Part shown: positions 1-11,501 of the stretch, piece after piece
How positions within the stretch are numbered: position 1 is the stretch's first letter
Layout of the letters: every line of letters begins with the position of its first letter
Origin: Aurelia coerulea
Taxonomy: Eukaryota > Cnidaria > Scyphozoa > Semaeostomeae > Ulmaridae
Assembly: GCA_039566865.1 (NCBI GenBank)
Contig: CM076958.1
Location: forward strand, 4,254,501 to 4,318,500
Direction: 5' to 3'
DNA: 64,000 bases
Translations under genes and position numbers: made by a program
The notes under the pieces: generated by a model
Told to the model about the DNA's origin: nothing
The model's database searches: none
The model's input: the letters and a program-made list of their open reading frames with translations, nothing else

Positions 1-373
1 TAAACATGGCACAAACAAGAGATATCTTGTTTGTTCCTTATAAATTGATAAAACGCGGTAAACAAGCGTGAGTTACATTTCCTACGCAGGGGACCCGAGA
101 CCTAAGTCTCAAGTGGATAAAGTGAAAACAGATCAGAGGAAGACTAAGGGAATAGACGACTGTTGGGAATTAAATTCAGGTCGATCCCGTAAAATAAGGA
201 GGCTCTCGTGAATAAGAAGGTCAAACTCATTGTTGGCTCTGTCCAAAATAGAGAAATCTTTAAACGACGCGGCGTGCCTTGATTGGCTAATGTGATCCCC
301 AATGGCGGATGGACTCGCTTTTATCTTTCGACCAGCTTTGTTCACTCCCAAGTGCTCTCTGCATCGTGTAATT

Positions 374-1803
374 TAGCCTGCGTGCAGACCATACCCAAGG
401 AAAAGGTATAGTCTGCGCAGCGCCGCTCACTTTTGTGTAGTGCGTGCTTCAGCATTTATTTCGCAATGGTGATAACAAAGAAAGCTTATTGTTGTAACAG
501 CCAATAAAATGACTTTCCCGTGAAACAAGGAAGCAATCAAGTTTGAAAACGGCCATCATGTGATTAAATCTAAGGTGTCACTTTGTTCTCTAGGCAAACT
601 TCATTAGCAACACAATACGGCATTTGCTAATCCACGGCACCACGGCACCACGGCACCACGGCACCACGGCACCACGGCACCACGGCACCACGGCACCACG
701 GCACTACGGCACTGAGTATCTTTATTATTAATTTATAGAATTCTATTTAGATATCTTCAAGAGCATGGTTTTGGCAATTGTCTGACCCGTAAACGCCAAG
801 GTGTACATCAGCAGTATACACCAAATCGTGTAGCAACAACAGCAACAGTTACAGCTGAATACACATTTTTGTCAAAAAATAGTAAAGTCAATACACTTCA
901 CATAGGACTTCCTTAGAACTTTTTCTTTGGTTACAAAGCAGAAGTCACTCTATCAAAAGAGCCAGTGAAACACTCGAAAAGATATTTGTTTTTTTTTCGG
1001 ATATTTTGGGATCTTTCTTGGGGATCTTTCTTGAAAGTAAAGGTATCCTACTTTAGTTAGTTTTTGCTTCAAATTACTCTCATTTCGGCCGGTTTCAGCA
1101 GGTAGTAGTGCCACGGCACCCCCTCCCCCAGCCCGGCAGGGGGAGGGGGTTGAGGGGGCAAGAGTCCCCTCTTATCAAGGACTCATTATTTTAGAATTCA
1201 TCAAACCAAATCCATAGAGAAATCATCGGGTGGAGGGCGAGTGTCTCCAGTTTCATTTTGAGTTTAGGTGAAAGAATGGTGCCTTGTATGTTTTAAGTAG
1301 GAAAGGGGCTTTGATGGCACTGAGGTATTATCCAATGAACGAATTGATGAAAGTGTCCTGTTGAGGCTAACTCGTAATGTTCAAGAGACGGAACTCTCCT
1401 TCTTGGCTCGTGCTGATATGATCTAAGTTCAGATCTTCTAAAAAATCTACAAATTAACGAAGACTTTTTGCGAGGACTGCAGTCTCACAAGATATTTAAT
1501 CAGAATTCTATGAAATCATAAGATCAAAATACTGAGTGCCGTAGTGCCGTAGTGCCGTAGTGCCGTAGTGCCGTAGTGCCGTAGTGCCGTAGTGCCGTAG
1601 TGCCGTGGTGCCGTGAATTAGCAAATGCCACACAATACTCTGGAATTTTAACTACCCTACTGCAGACAATAAACAGACGCCAAGGAGAAAGGGTCATTCA
1701 AATGCCATTGAAATAAATAGCTGACGCATACAATACACGAAATTGAACGGCGTTGCGCAGACTATACCTTTTCCTCAGTTAGGTATTGTCTGCACGCAGG
1801 CTA
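374..1803. mobile_element. MITE with TAGCCTGCGTGCAGAC termini, 9-bp TSD, interrupted by a second element
   Basis: The ends are inverted repeats (TAGCCTGCGTGCAGAC at 374, its complement ending at 1803). It is flanked by a perfect 9-bp duplication, cgtgtaatt, at 365-373 and 1804-1812. Without the inner insertion it would be about 410 bp, close to the uninterrupted 389-bp copy at 12659-13047. There is no coding capacity. The 9-bp TSD suggests a MULE-type transposase acting in trans (inference). Confidence 0.88.
619..1629. mobile_element. Nested transposon with inverted minisatellite ends, 9-bp TSD
   Basis: A 1011-bp element inserted in the MITE at 374-1803. Terminal inverted repeats begin GGCATTTGCTAAT and are followed at both ends by 8-bp tandem units, ACGGCACC/ACGGCACT: about ten on the left (633-713) and about ten in inverted orientation on the right (1534-1613). 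The flanking duplication is acacaatac at 610-618 and 1630-1638; the related copy at 12659 carries a single uninterrupted acacaatactctgg at this point, which confirms the insertion. No transposase ORF is present. Minisatellite-bearing TIRs plus a 9-bp TSD recall Rehavkus-type MuDR relatives; this comparison is from memory. Confidence 0.85.
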
Positions 1804-2599
1804 CGTGTAATTAAATTACGTGATGTTTTTCCATAGTACAAGGCATGGCAGCCAGGACACTGAAACTTGTAAATAACAGATGAGCGCACGAGAGTAGGAA
1901 AGCGATCCTTGATCGAAAAAAATGATCCAATGCGTTTAGGGGACCGAAAAATAACCTTAAGTTGAATATTTGGATAACATTGTTTGATGACCCTACCTAG
2001 CCTAGTTTTGATTTGTAAGCTATACTGTCCAAGATACGGTATACAAAATAAGAGGGGGACTTTTTCATTAGGCTTCATGGGAGGTTTGGGTCCAAATTGG
2101 CGGTCCAGAAAATTCTTAATGATACGGTCGATGATACTCTTAGGAAAGCAATTATCGGTCCAAATCTCCTTAATTCGGAGGACTTCTTCATGAAAATTGC
2201 CGGGCGAAATTTTCTTAAACAATGGATTTTTTATCGGGCAGCCCCCCCAAATTTTGTCTCCCCCTACGCCGATGTTGGATACTGTACAGTGATAGCGGCA
2301 ACAAAAAACCAAAACAGTCCTAGTTGCAGCTGTAAGAAGCACGAAAGTCGTCAGTCAACGAGAACTACTGTGAAACCGTATATTTCATTCACACGAGACG
2401 AAAGCGCGCACAGTTTTTTCTTCAACCAGATCACGGTTAAGGTTTTATGCTCTGCGGTGTATTGGCATGTATCACGAAAGAAATTGGTCAAGATTGATGA
2501 ATTAAAGACTCGTGATTTTTCCTTTACTATCCAACGAAATGAAATAAATGCAAAAATTGTTGTGGTTGACATTTATCTGTGGGTCCCAGAAATTTGATA

Positions 2600-3686
2600 T
2601 CGTTTATTACACACACTACACGCATGAGGAAAATAGATCTGAGATTGGTGCAGAGCTACTTGAATTTAAGAAGTCAAGAAAAACTATCGCTTTACTTGAC
2701 ATCTTCGTTCTTAGTTAAAATCCTTCAACAAGAGTAAAGTATGACTTGAAATCATTGCCTTGAGAAAAGATCATCTTCCTTTGATTAGTGAATATGGATA
2801 TGTTCGCAGAAAGCGTTGCGTCTGCCGTCTGCAAATAGAATCAAGCGCTGTGCACGAACTCATTTCCTATCCACACATTTTTCATAAGAAAGTAAGAATA
2901 GGCCATTTACGCTAGAGATGGGGCGAGGAACTTTTACCAAGAAAAGAAGCGTCGCCACAAATTACGAAACTTCGACATTTCCATTGGGATTTGAGTAAAG
3001 GTTGCAATGCATCTTCTTAACAAAATCCTCGCAGTTAGTGAGGGTGTCACGGGGGAAACTTGGGGTACGAGTCAGCCCCACTTCTCTCGAAAGTCGGTTT
3101 TCAAATATGTCTAAATCTGTAGAAAATTGGGATTGAAAAGGCCCGGGGGACGAAGCTGACTACGACCGATATTCCCCAATAAAAAGGACGTGGTCCTGAG
3201 CATTTTCTGCGGGCTTCGTCCTGTCCCAGGGTCACCATCTTCATTTGTCTTCCACTGTCGTTGGTTACTGGCGCCGCCACTCTTTGCAGCGGTTCGCAGT
3301 AATTCCTCATCTAGACTGTCTAACCTTTGAAGTTGTAGTTTACTGTTTTTGAATTTGTATGTTTAGCGACAATTTAAGGTAAACATTTAAGCCTCAGCTA
3401 ACGGAGGTAAGGGTTGCATTTATCTGTAAAGTCAATATATAAATATATACGAACTTCTTCATCTCCTATTTGTTGTTGCCGAAAATCGCAGCAGGGGCAC
3501 ACGTTGAACATTCAATTCAATTCCTGCTGATTCAAAGTGCACACCAAATAGAATTCGGGGCAGTTCGGACCACCATTCTATTCCGATGGTCAAGAAAGAT
3601 ATGGATGATTGCGCAGTCGTTTGGTCTTGTAAACTGCAGACATAAGTGTCATAAATGATTGCCATTCACCAGGTAGATTTCTCCAA
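2600..3686. other. Intergenic, nothing recognised
   Basis: AT-rich sequence without a convincing ORF, RNA gene or terminal repeat. Short ORFs here lack recognisable motifs. Confidence 0.5.
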
Positions 3687-3695
3687 GTCTATTTC

Positions 3696-4219
3696 AGCAT
3701 AGGTTCCAAATCTTTAACTTGGCGTAAAAAGGTGGGTGTAAAATTCAATGACCTATTTCTTCTGATTGAATGACTTGAAAGGAATTTTAGATACTTATCT
3801 ATAATTCTACCGTTGGACTTTCCAGAAATTTGAATATTTTTCAAAATTACAGCGTATTCTAAATTTCAGCTCATTTGAGGGTGTGACGTCATCAAATTTA
3901 TAAATCATAAACTAGATGATTGACAGACTTTTGCTTGATACCATATGGTAGGCATTCATAAGCTATGGTTTTCTTCGAAATTACTTTATGTTGCGTCAAA
4001 CGGTTTAGAAATTACGATGGTTTTAATTTTTTTTGAAAATTTTTCTTTAATTCCTGAAAAAGAAGAAAAACACGCAAACTCTGAAAATATTAAAGATTTC
4101 AGAAAAATCCAATTGTAGAATTATAGAGAAATAGCTAAAGTTTCTTTGAAGTTATTCAGTACAAAGAAATATGTCACTCAATTTTACACCAGCCTTTTTA
4201 AAGATTTGAAACCTATGCT
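3696..4219. mobile_element. MITE family AGCATAGG, copy 1, 9-bp TSD
   Basis: A 524-bp AT-rich element whose ends (AGCATAGGTTCCAAATCTTT and its inverse, ending CCTATGCT) match those of the copy at 40340-40851. The perfect duplication gtctatttc lies at 3687-3695 and 4220-4228. The interior has the shared gtgtaaaatt subterminal motifs and a tgacgtcatcaaatt segment found in both copies. Non-coding. Confidence 0.85.
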
Positions 4220-4228
4220 GTCTATTTC

Positions 4229-5418
4229 ACGCCTGAGTCGCATTTTACATGGATAAACTTTTTCTATGCCACTGCGAAGAGAAAACGAGATTCTCAATCG
4301 CAGATGAATGGCCCGAAATAATAAGCCATGAGCTATTCAATCCAAAGCGATATTCAATAACAAGTCACACCAACTTATTTAAAGATAGGGTTTAGATAGG
4401 GTTAAAGATAGGGTTACCTCCGAGGAGGCCACACACACTTCCAAAATCAAGTAGCCGCAAAACCTCATATCAAACTGTGCGTCAAAGAAAGATGAAATTT
4501 GGACAGAATTCAGCTTCCCTGATCTTTGTGGGTCTCAAAGTCTTGTAGATGTATCGTATTTACAAATAAACAGTAAAACCAGTTACAAATGTAAGTCTTT
4601 TGGCTGAGGTCCTTGTGACTGCATCCCTTTTTAAGCAAGAACTTATGAGTAATTTGCGAAACGATAATTCAAGAGCCATTCCAAGGTAGCATATAAATAA
4701 TTCAAAGATTATTCAGGATTGCTAAGACGTTGTTAAACGTTCGACTTTCATCTTCTTCGGTAACTGTTCTTACAACGATTTGATTGCAAAAATTGTATGC
4801 TAGTATTCACCAATTATCCTTATGAATGAGTAACTCCTTGAGAAAGCTGGGACTTGGATGGACATTTCGCCCTTAGTCGACCTCCTGGCGACGTCATTGC
4901 TTGCGAAAGGGGCTGTCAAAACAAGTCAAGGGTATCCTAGCCTATCCTCATCGAAAGAACAATTTGTTTTTATTTGTTTCATTTTTGTATTGAAAAACTT
5001 AAAGGGGCTGTGCGAGATTTTTGTAAACGAAGATAAAGATCAGCTGGCCAATATCATCAAATTCAATGATAAATTCCTCTCTAATTGGCGCGTGGCGCAC
5101 AATTTCTTTAGCCTGCCTGTTGCTTTCCGTGCATTTAGGCTAAACACACCTGAAACTCGTCGCTCAGAATCCAGCTGTATCTTTATAATCGTTGATGGCA
5201 TGAAAAATCTGATTGCGTTGGTGAATTCTACGGGGTTCAAACATGTAGAAAATATCCTCATTTTTCAATGTATCTGCTGCTACTTGCCTGCATTAGGTGG
5301 AGAAAGTTTAGGATTTTTGGAAGTTTAGCTTGAACAGCCCTTTTAATTCTCAGCTTCTGCAATTTACAGATAGATGAAATCTACACAGCAGATATATCAG
5401 TCTTCCTTCTTCGATATT
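4229..5418. other. Intergenic; one unassigned 156-codon ORF at 4858-5328
   Basis: Mostly featureless AT-rich sequence. The ORF at 4858-5328 (+) has no recognised domain, starts inside intergenic sequence and has hydrophobic low-complexity stretches. It may be chance or a transposon remnant, so no gene is called. Confidence 0.4.
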
Positions 5419-5426
5419 TTCTCAGG

Positions 5427-5677
5427 CAGGGATGGCGCGAGCGGGGGGGCTAGGGGGGGCAGGAGCCCCCCAAAATTTCATTCAGCTCCCCCATCGGCAC
5501 TTAAATTTTCGACAATTTCTAGGCACTGTCGGCATTTTCATAACCTGCACCTCCAGCTTTCTTTGCTGGGTTGTCCTCTCAGTGAACTAGAATTGAACCC
5601 GTTCATAAAAAATTTCTCACTGTCGGCACTCTGACAGTATTTGCCCCCCTGGCATTTCTTCCCTGGCGCCATCTCTG
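5427..5677. mobile_element. hAT-type MITE, 8-bp TSD
   Basis: A 251-bp element with ends CAGGGATGGCGC and the inverse GCGCCATCTCTG. It is flanked by a perfect 8-bp duplication ttctcagg at 5419-5426 and 5678-5685. CAG ends, one mismatch in the TIR and an 8-bp TSD fit hAT. The interior has G/C homopolymer runs near the left end. Confidence 0.85.
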
Positions 5678-5685
5678 TTCTCAGG

Positions 5686-7024
5686 TTACTTCTTGGTGGT
5701 TTCTTTTCGCATGTACATCAAACGAGTTAGCTACTCTCATCTTTTGCTTTATGTACATTCACAACTTGACTAATCGGCTGTAGATATCTTTTTGTTTGCA
5801 ACTGCTGATCACTTTGTGGTTGCTCTAGCTTGAGTATCAATCGAGCACAATGGATGCTATAATTCCTAGGACTGCACCTCTGAGTAAGGCACAAAAAATG
5901 CTCAGGGTCAGTTGTCAGCTTTTCATTGGGCAATTTGACCCTGACATTCAACTGGATGATGTGCGTTATAATGTATACTTGCACCGACCAGCCCTGAAAT
6001 AGAGCGAAACCGGTCTGTAACATGACGTATGAGGTGCTTGTTCATTTCTCTTTAAAGGGGCAGTCAGACGCAAAACGCGGGTAACAGATTCTGCGTGGCA
6101 CAATCCAATTTGTATAGGCCTAAATACCAAAACATGTTTACTGTACCTCTTTGTTTGCTGTAATTCTGACGAAATCAATTGAGCAATGAATCCAGTAGTG
6201 TTTGAGAAGGTTCTATTCACCTTTCGGTTTCACCAAGCATCATAAATTGACTCAAAAACCATATTCTTTGGTGAGTTTCTTGTCAACGTCGACTTGTAGA
6301 TTATCTCTTCGTAGCTTCAAAGTTGCTTCAGCAACATCGTTGTTTATGACTTTCAGGAATTTGTGATGAACAAAATAACTTTGCAAATACATAAAATCGA
6401 TAAAGACGAACAATATCTGTCAATAAAATTCGAGAGATTGTCAAGAGCAACGTCGATGGAGATGGATTGAAATGTGCAATAATCCCATTCAAAATCTCAA
6501 TTGACGAGTCGATGCTTAGCCTAAGCACTTTTCTCATTGGAATACAATGAAAATGTCACGCGCAGCGTCACGTCCAACTGCCCCTTGAACTCATATTCTT
6601 AGTGTTATTCTCTTCTTTCAATATACATTCGGGTCGCTCTTAACAGCCCTTTGTAGCATGCATCAAGAGTGACTTAGCCATCCAGGTTTCAGGGCCTATC
6701 TTCCAGTTTTCTGTAGCTAAATTTGTATGATTAGTCAGCGCAGAAATTGCTTTATATGCAGTTACCAGTTACCAGTTACTAATGCATTGTACTATAGGAT
6801 GTCGGTCAAACGCGATCGATCTTACAAAACCTATATATGTTTCTGTTACCTTTCTTTTATCTAAATCATATGTTAACATTCACGATAAAAAGAGATGTAG
6901 CATAATACAATAAAGGATAAGGATGCCATTGGTTTTTATTAAACCCTTCAGTGCTGTTTCTAAACGTATTCAAAGTTGTGCTTTTCATTACAGCAAAATC
7001 GTAATGTTTCATGTTTTCCTTTGT
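5686..7024. other. Intergenic / presumed 5' flank of the gremlin-like gene
   Basis: No recognisable coding exon or repeat. A pyrimidine-rich stretch ending in tttgtag just before the ATG at 7030 could be a splice acceptor joining an upstream 5' UTR exon. That exon was not located. Confidence 0.4.
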
Positions 7025-7029
7025 AGGTA

Positions 7030-7515
7030 ATGGCTATAAAATCAACAATAGTTGTCATAATCACTGCCTTTTTGGCCATGAAAGAGGCAATGGGGTATCC
7101 ACCGCTCTTCCAAGACCTGGCTAATTTAAACGCGAAATATGAAGTTAATGATGACTACTACGATAGTGGGCCTAAAAGTTTCAAGCAACACGTGATCGAA
7201 AATAGTAAAGGCACATTGATCATGAAAGCTGATGAATGGAAATTAGAATGGTGCAAAGCGAAATCTTTCAATCAAACGATACGCCATCCTGGTTGCTTAC
7301 CGCGAATAATTCAAAACAATTACTGCTACGGGCAATGCAATTCAATCTACATTCCAGGTGAAAGACGCCTCGAAGGCTGCAACTCGTGTATGCCCAAGAG
7401 CTACGAAATGGCCGCTATAACTTTGCTTTGTCCATTCTCGAAACAAAAAAGGCACCATAAGCAAATTCAACTGATCTACTCCTGTTACTGCTACAATTGT
7501 CCGAAGCCTGTGTGA
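7030..7515 (+). CDS. GREM-like: Gremlin-like DAN-family BMP antagonist (secreted cystine knot)
   Basis: The intact single-exon ORF is 161 residues. Residues 1-21 are a signal peptide with a hydrophobic VVIITAFLAM core. Residues 75-157 form a cystine-knot domain with Cys at 75, 89, 99, 103, 117, 120, 134, 152, 154 and 157. The CYGQCNSIYIPGERR block and the Trp-Cys preceding the knot are close to vertebrate gremlin, whose equivalent is CYGQCNSFYIP. The CxxC at 117/120 and terminal CxCxxC fit the DAN family. DAN proteins bind BMP ligands outside the cell and block receptor access. The start is the first ATG, five bases after a likely splice acceptor (tttgtag), so an upstream non-coding exon is probable. 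A candidate poly(A) signal AATAAA lies near 7668. Length is slightly below human gremlin-1. Family assignment is strong; the exact paralogue is less certain. Confidence 0.88.
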   Translation: MAIKSTIVVIITAFLAMKEAMGYPPLFQDLANLNAKYEVNDDYYDSGPKSFKQHVIENSKGTLIMKADEWKLEWCKAKSFNQTIRHPGCLPRIIQNNYCYGQCNSIYIPGERRLEGCNSCMPKSYEMAAITLLCPFSKQKRHHKQIQLIYSCYCYNCPKPV

Positions 7516-7667
7516 CCGAGTCACTTGTACAAATCTGCTGCCAGCTCGCCAGGGCAAAGGACCTAAAATGAACGAGCTTTGAACTGCTGTCAGTTTTAGG
7601 CCAATTGGATACGCCAGGTTTTCAGCTGTGCTCTGGTTGCCGTAAGCAGAAAGACAATAGCATTGTA

Positions 7668-7673
7668 AATAAA
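7668..7673 (+). promoter_or_regulatory. Candidate poly(A) signal AATAAA for the gremlin-like gene
   Basis: AATAAA occurs about 150 bp after the stop codon at a plausible 3' UTR distance. No transcript evidence is available. Confidence 0.35.
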
Positions 7674-8187
7674 TTGCAAACAAAACCCAAGGGACTGAAA
7701 ATGTAGTAGATAGTGTATATATCAGCATCATTGGCATCAAATTTTTAAAATGGTTCTGTAAATGTGTACGGAGTGGCCGAGTGGGTCAAAAAAGCTTTGT
7801 TGTTTTAAAACTCCCGGAAATTTAAAAAATCAACTAATGTTGAATTTGTTTTCGTGATGCCTTTGCATCGAACATCAAATTGAATTTAGAGATATTGACT
7901 ATGCTACCAAAAGCTGTTACTTCATGAAATTATGAAAGTTTGTGAACTACCTGGTTTGGAAGCATGGTACGAAATTGCACGTAATAATACACAAGGCAGT
8001 TTTGTTTCGTTTGATAGAATTCTTCAAGATGATTAACTATTAAGAAATCAAAAATTAATGTGGAGTCGTAAGGCTAGGAATCCTAGGATTTTTAATGAAT
8101 TCTTTCAAAAAAGGGGCAAGGGTCTTTGAATATACGAAATATCAAAATTCATTCAGTTCATTCAGTACTTTATTCTAAGTGAACTGG

Positions 8188-8393
8188 AAGGATTTCTAGC
8201 TATTCAAAGATAATTTAGGCCCACTGTGCATGCCGCATCCAGGCATGGGACCCCTAGTCTAACGTCCATTCGGACGGCGAAGTGACTTGCGAGGTCAGGC
8301 CTTTGAGAGGTCACCCATCCGGAGTTTGACCTCACTCGATCGAGCTTAATTTCAGTTACCTGACGGAAACTGTATAAGCCGCTCGGCCACTCG
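8188..8393 (-). repeat. tRNA-derived SINE, copy 1
   Basis: On the minus strand the copy begins with a Pol III A box (TGGCCGAGCGG, near 8380-8390) and has a B box GGTCAAACTCC at 8321-8331, about 50 bp downstream, as in a Leu/Ser-type tRNA promoter. The body continues to the shared end near 8188. A second copy at 49348-49556 shares the whole unit at high similarity. No tRNA cloverleaf is retained. Confidence 0.75.
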
Positions 8394-9850
8394 AGCTGTT
8401 CACTTCGAACGAAGACGTAAGAACCATTGCAGGAAGCCATTTTTTAGATTTGATGCCAATGCGGTATATAACATGCTGTAAATAGCACCAATAATCTTAC
8501 AATACAATAATTTATCATTAGATCCGTGTAAATTCATATACATTACCGGATGCCTATCAGGCCCGGAGGTAATTTAACCTCCCTCTCCGCTCCGGCAGCA
8601 CCAAGTTACTGAGTATCAAAACCACAAAAGTTATCTAAGTCTGTTTACCGTGGTCCGTCTGATAGATCCCTCTCCGATAGTTCCTGGATCTGCCATTCCA
8701 ACATTCCGTAATGGAACATAAAAGGGAGAGAGAAGAGCGATGAGGAATTTCTGTCTCTCCCTTTTCTTTATTCCTTTACGGAACGTTGCAATGGCGGATC
8801 CGGAATTGGGTGGGTGGACTACAGGAAATAGACTTGGGGCAAGTTTGCCAGCATTTTGTAAATGGGACCGTTGGCAAGACCAATTTTCAGTAAAAGACAG
8901 CTATTCATAGGACTCATAGACTAATCATTACGATAGTGACGGCCTTGTCTGTAGGATGTCCTAATAAATTCATTCTTCGTTTGCCCCTGTTTGCCTGGCT
9001 ACTGTCAAAGAGCGAAATGTCCAATTTGTCTGTTTATCATATTTTTTTTGATAGAAGAGATTTCAACCTAGAGTTGGATACGTAATTGAGTAAATCTGAC
9101 AATTAGTTCTACATCTTTGAATTAACGTTTGCATTGACCCAACTGCACAAAAATAAGCTGAAAGTGAGATGATTTCCAAAATAAGATAGGGAAAATGAAA
9201 TTTTAATGATCTTCAAAACAGCTAGCTTTTTCTGACACACCTATAGATCTTAGCATTTGAGAATTTGACGTTCAATATTCCGAACATTCCTCTCTGTTTT
9301 GTGAAATTACTTTATTGTTGATGTGATAAAATATTCAAGATAAATTGTATGATAAAAGTAGAAAAATATTTGTGGAGTTGGCCGTATAATCAAATTTTGC
9401 TGTAGAAATAGTTGAGAATGGTTTGGAAGAATTTGCCTTTTTTGGTGAATTTTTTGTGTGGAAATTCTTCGTTTTTCTTCTTCAAGACTTGAATCAAGGG
9501 CCACAAAAAAGTCTTCAGAAGGCCGAGTGGTGCAAGTACAATCCATTGATCCCTTAAAGCTGGTGTCATAAAAAATATACAAAGCATCATGCTGACACCA
9601 TACGATTCATGCCTTCAATGATTTAAACGATTTTTAATTGGTTTTACAGTTGAGTAATAGCCTCAGAAACTCAAGACTTGATAAATGCAATTCGAAGATG
9701 TTCTCTCCATGAAATGAGGAGATCACATGCTGCAAATCTTACTTTGCACCATCCCTGCCTGGTAAGTCAAAAAACGTTTCAGCGTTTGAAAAATTATCAA
9801 AATTTAAAACCAATCAATTACCAATTTTTCTTTTTGATGTGCTGCATCAT
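8394..9850. other. Intergenic with a short fold-back at about 8685-8810
   Basis: No gene seen. Around 8685-8810 the segments ggatctgccattccaacatt and aaagggagaga recur as inverted partners, making an imperfect palindrome likely derived from a small MITE. The remainder is AT-rich and unremarkable. Confidence 0.4.
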
Positions 9851-9859
9851 AGTCACAAG

Positions 9860-10456
9860 AAAAAGGGCAGATTCTGTAACACAATAGCAACAGTTGCGTT
9901 TGATTAACACCTCAATTCAAAGCGATGAGCGACTGCAGACAAAGGAAATTCTCTCAACCGGTAATTCAAAACAAGCAAAGTCGCACAAGTTTCCCCGAAA
10001 CTAGTAGGGCAAACTCTCGCCTTGTGTAAGCTAAAAATGGTTTTTAAGAGAGGTTATATGCTTATAACGAGAAAAGAAGGGTACATCTAAAGTTCTATCT
10101 GGCGGATTTTGTTTATTTGATTGAGGAGCCGTTTTGTAATCGTTTCATTTATGCCCTAAATATGCGAGAATTACAATGCCTTCTTCTCGGCTTCTGAATC
10201 AAATAAACAAAATCCGCCAAACAGAGCTTTAGATTTACATTTCTTCTCTCGCTATAAGCACGTAACTTCTTTTAAAAACCACCATTCGCTTGCACAAGGC
10301 GAGAGTTTCCCCTTCTAGTTTCGGAGATTTTTCGGCTTTGTTTGTTTTGAACGACTGGTTGAGAGATTTTCCTTTGTCTGCAATCTGCAATCGCTTAGAA
10401 TTGAGGTGTCAATCAAACGTAACTGTTGCTATTGTATTACAAAATCTGCCCTTGTT
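9860..10456. mobile_element. Long fold-back MITE (AAYAAGGGCAGATT ends), copy 1, 9-bp TSD
   Basis: A 597-bp element consisting almost entirely of two inverted arms of about 280 bp (for example ggcggattttgtttatttga on the left against its inverse on the right). The ends are AAAAAGGGCAG and the inverse of AACAAGGGCAG. The perfect 9-bp duplication agtcacaag lies at 9851-9859 and 10457-10465. Non-coding. It is related to the copy at 21378-21989. Confidence 0.87.
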
Positions 10457-11060
10457 AGTCACAAGTCAAAGATCGAATTAAATTTTAGGATATTGATTAT
10501 CCTATCAACTAAAATTCTGATGTTTTGTTAGGCACCTGGTTTTGAAGCATACTACGAAATTGAGCAGAATTTTCAGCAGATCTGTCTTTTTGTCAATTCT
10601 AATTTTGATACAGTTTACTTTGCTACAATGCAATCGTGTAATCAAATGAATATCTAAATAGTTTTGTGCAAGCTGAAAATGTCTGCAGCATCTTTAAAAA
10701 TGGTGATGTGCTAAAAAAATTTAGGCCGCATTTCATGTGTCCATGGCAAAGCTAGACTGGCTACACAATCTCTGTATGCTCCTTGGGACTGATTTGTCTG
10801 GCCATCAGCAACAACAACAACAACAGCGAAATTGAGGGACTAGTGTGGCTAGTCTATTATGGCAAAGCTACGTGTTGAAGATCAAATTGAATCAAGTTCT
10901 GATGCTATTCACTAAAAGACCCTGTTCACTGGCACAAATTCCATTCTGGACGAGTCTCCTAAATTCTAATGTTTGGCTCACACAGCAAAATGTGTCATTG
11001 TGACCACGAGGACTGCGAAAATTTTAAAACAGAGACATAACTCTTGTGTTATAGGAGGCA
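10457..11060. other. Intergenic with a 105-bp MITE-like insert at 10754-10858
   Basis: Short inverted ends AGACTGGCTACAC and GTGTGGCTAGTCT enclose a CAA-rich core. An 11-bp direct repeat atggcaaagct flanks it at 10743-10753 and 10859-10869. A second copy without its right end lies at 28009-28091. The rest is featureless. Confidence 0.55.
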
Positions 11061-11061
11061 T

Positions 11062-11370
11062 TCCCGGGGGAGGGGGTACTTGACTTAAATTTATACGGGG
11101 GTGTGCCCACGAAATTTTTTTCTTACCCTGCTCCAGAATTTTTCACTCCAAATAATAACCCATTCTGAAAAAAATTTGTTGAAAAGTAGACTCCAAAAGA
11201 TAAGAATTTGACCGAAAAATGACCAAATCTAACAAAATATCCCCTTTTGGCATGTTTTGACAACCTGCTCTGCTCCAGAAAAATTGTCTTCTTTTGATAC
11301 CTTGCGCTAGAAAAAATAGGCGAAAACGCTACTTTCAAATACGGCACATCCCTGGCGGAAAAATATACAA
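11062..11370. repeat. GC-ended MITE (CCCGGGGG...TACTTGACTTAAATT), degraded copy
   Basis: Shares the body with 34648-34973 and 51609-51907: the tacttgacttaaattt start, then a cgggggtgtgcccacgaaa segment and an acggcacatccc segment near the other end. The right terminal G/C tract is missing here, so the boundary is approximate. Confidence 0.6.
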
Positions 11371-11501
11371 TATGAAAACTACGTTCATGTTCCATATAAG
11401 ATTGTTGCCTAAGAAACCTATTATTTTTAACTAATTTTCAATTTTGAGGCCATATGAGCTTGTCTATTGTACAATACATTGTATCCATGCATTATCCGGC
11501 C

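Larger units (their letters stand above)
133..2200 (-). pseudogene. Penelope-like element C-terminal remnant (GIY-YIG), split by a nested transposon
   Basis: This is the 3' end of a Penelope-like retroelement read on the minus strand in two blocks, about 2200-1804 and 373-133. The first block has a linker with ILxTGYP-like spacing (Asn-Cys-Phe-Pro), then a GIY-YIG start (VIYKFQCPGC, then YYGKTSRNL). The second block carries the typical tail after the catalytic Arg: LGVNKAGRKIK, then a His-rich SAIGDHISQSRH, then a LIHESLLILRDRP helix containing the conserved Glu. Between the blocks lies the MITE at 374-1803. Removing it with one 9-bp target copy leaves both blocks in the same frame, so the insertion hit a previously continuous ORF. 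The RT domain is absent and no start remains, so it is a dead 5'-truncated copy. It belongs to a different lineage from the Penelope element at 58-60 kb. Identification is by motif only. Confidence 0.75.

Noticed and set aside
4858..5328. 156-codon ORF as a gene
   Set aside because: No recognisable domain, homologous block or splice signals; listed only as an unassigned ORF within the intergenic entry.
7342..7740. 132-codon minus-strand ORF
   Set aside because: It is the antisense shadow of the gremlin-like coding sequence and has no motif of its own.
7768..7800. tRNA-like A box (GTGGCCGAGTGG) on the plus strand after the gremlin-like gene
   Set aside because: No B box or cloverleaf follows, so neither a tRNA gene nor a full SINE could be supported.
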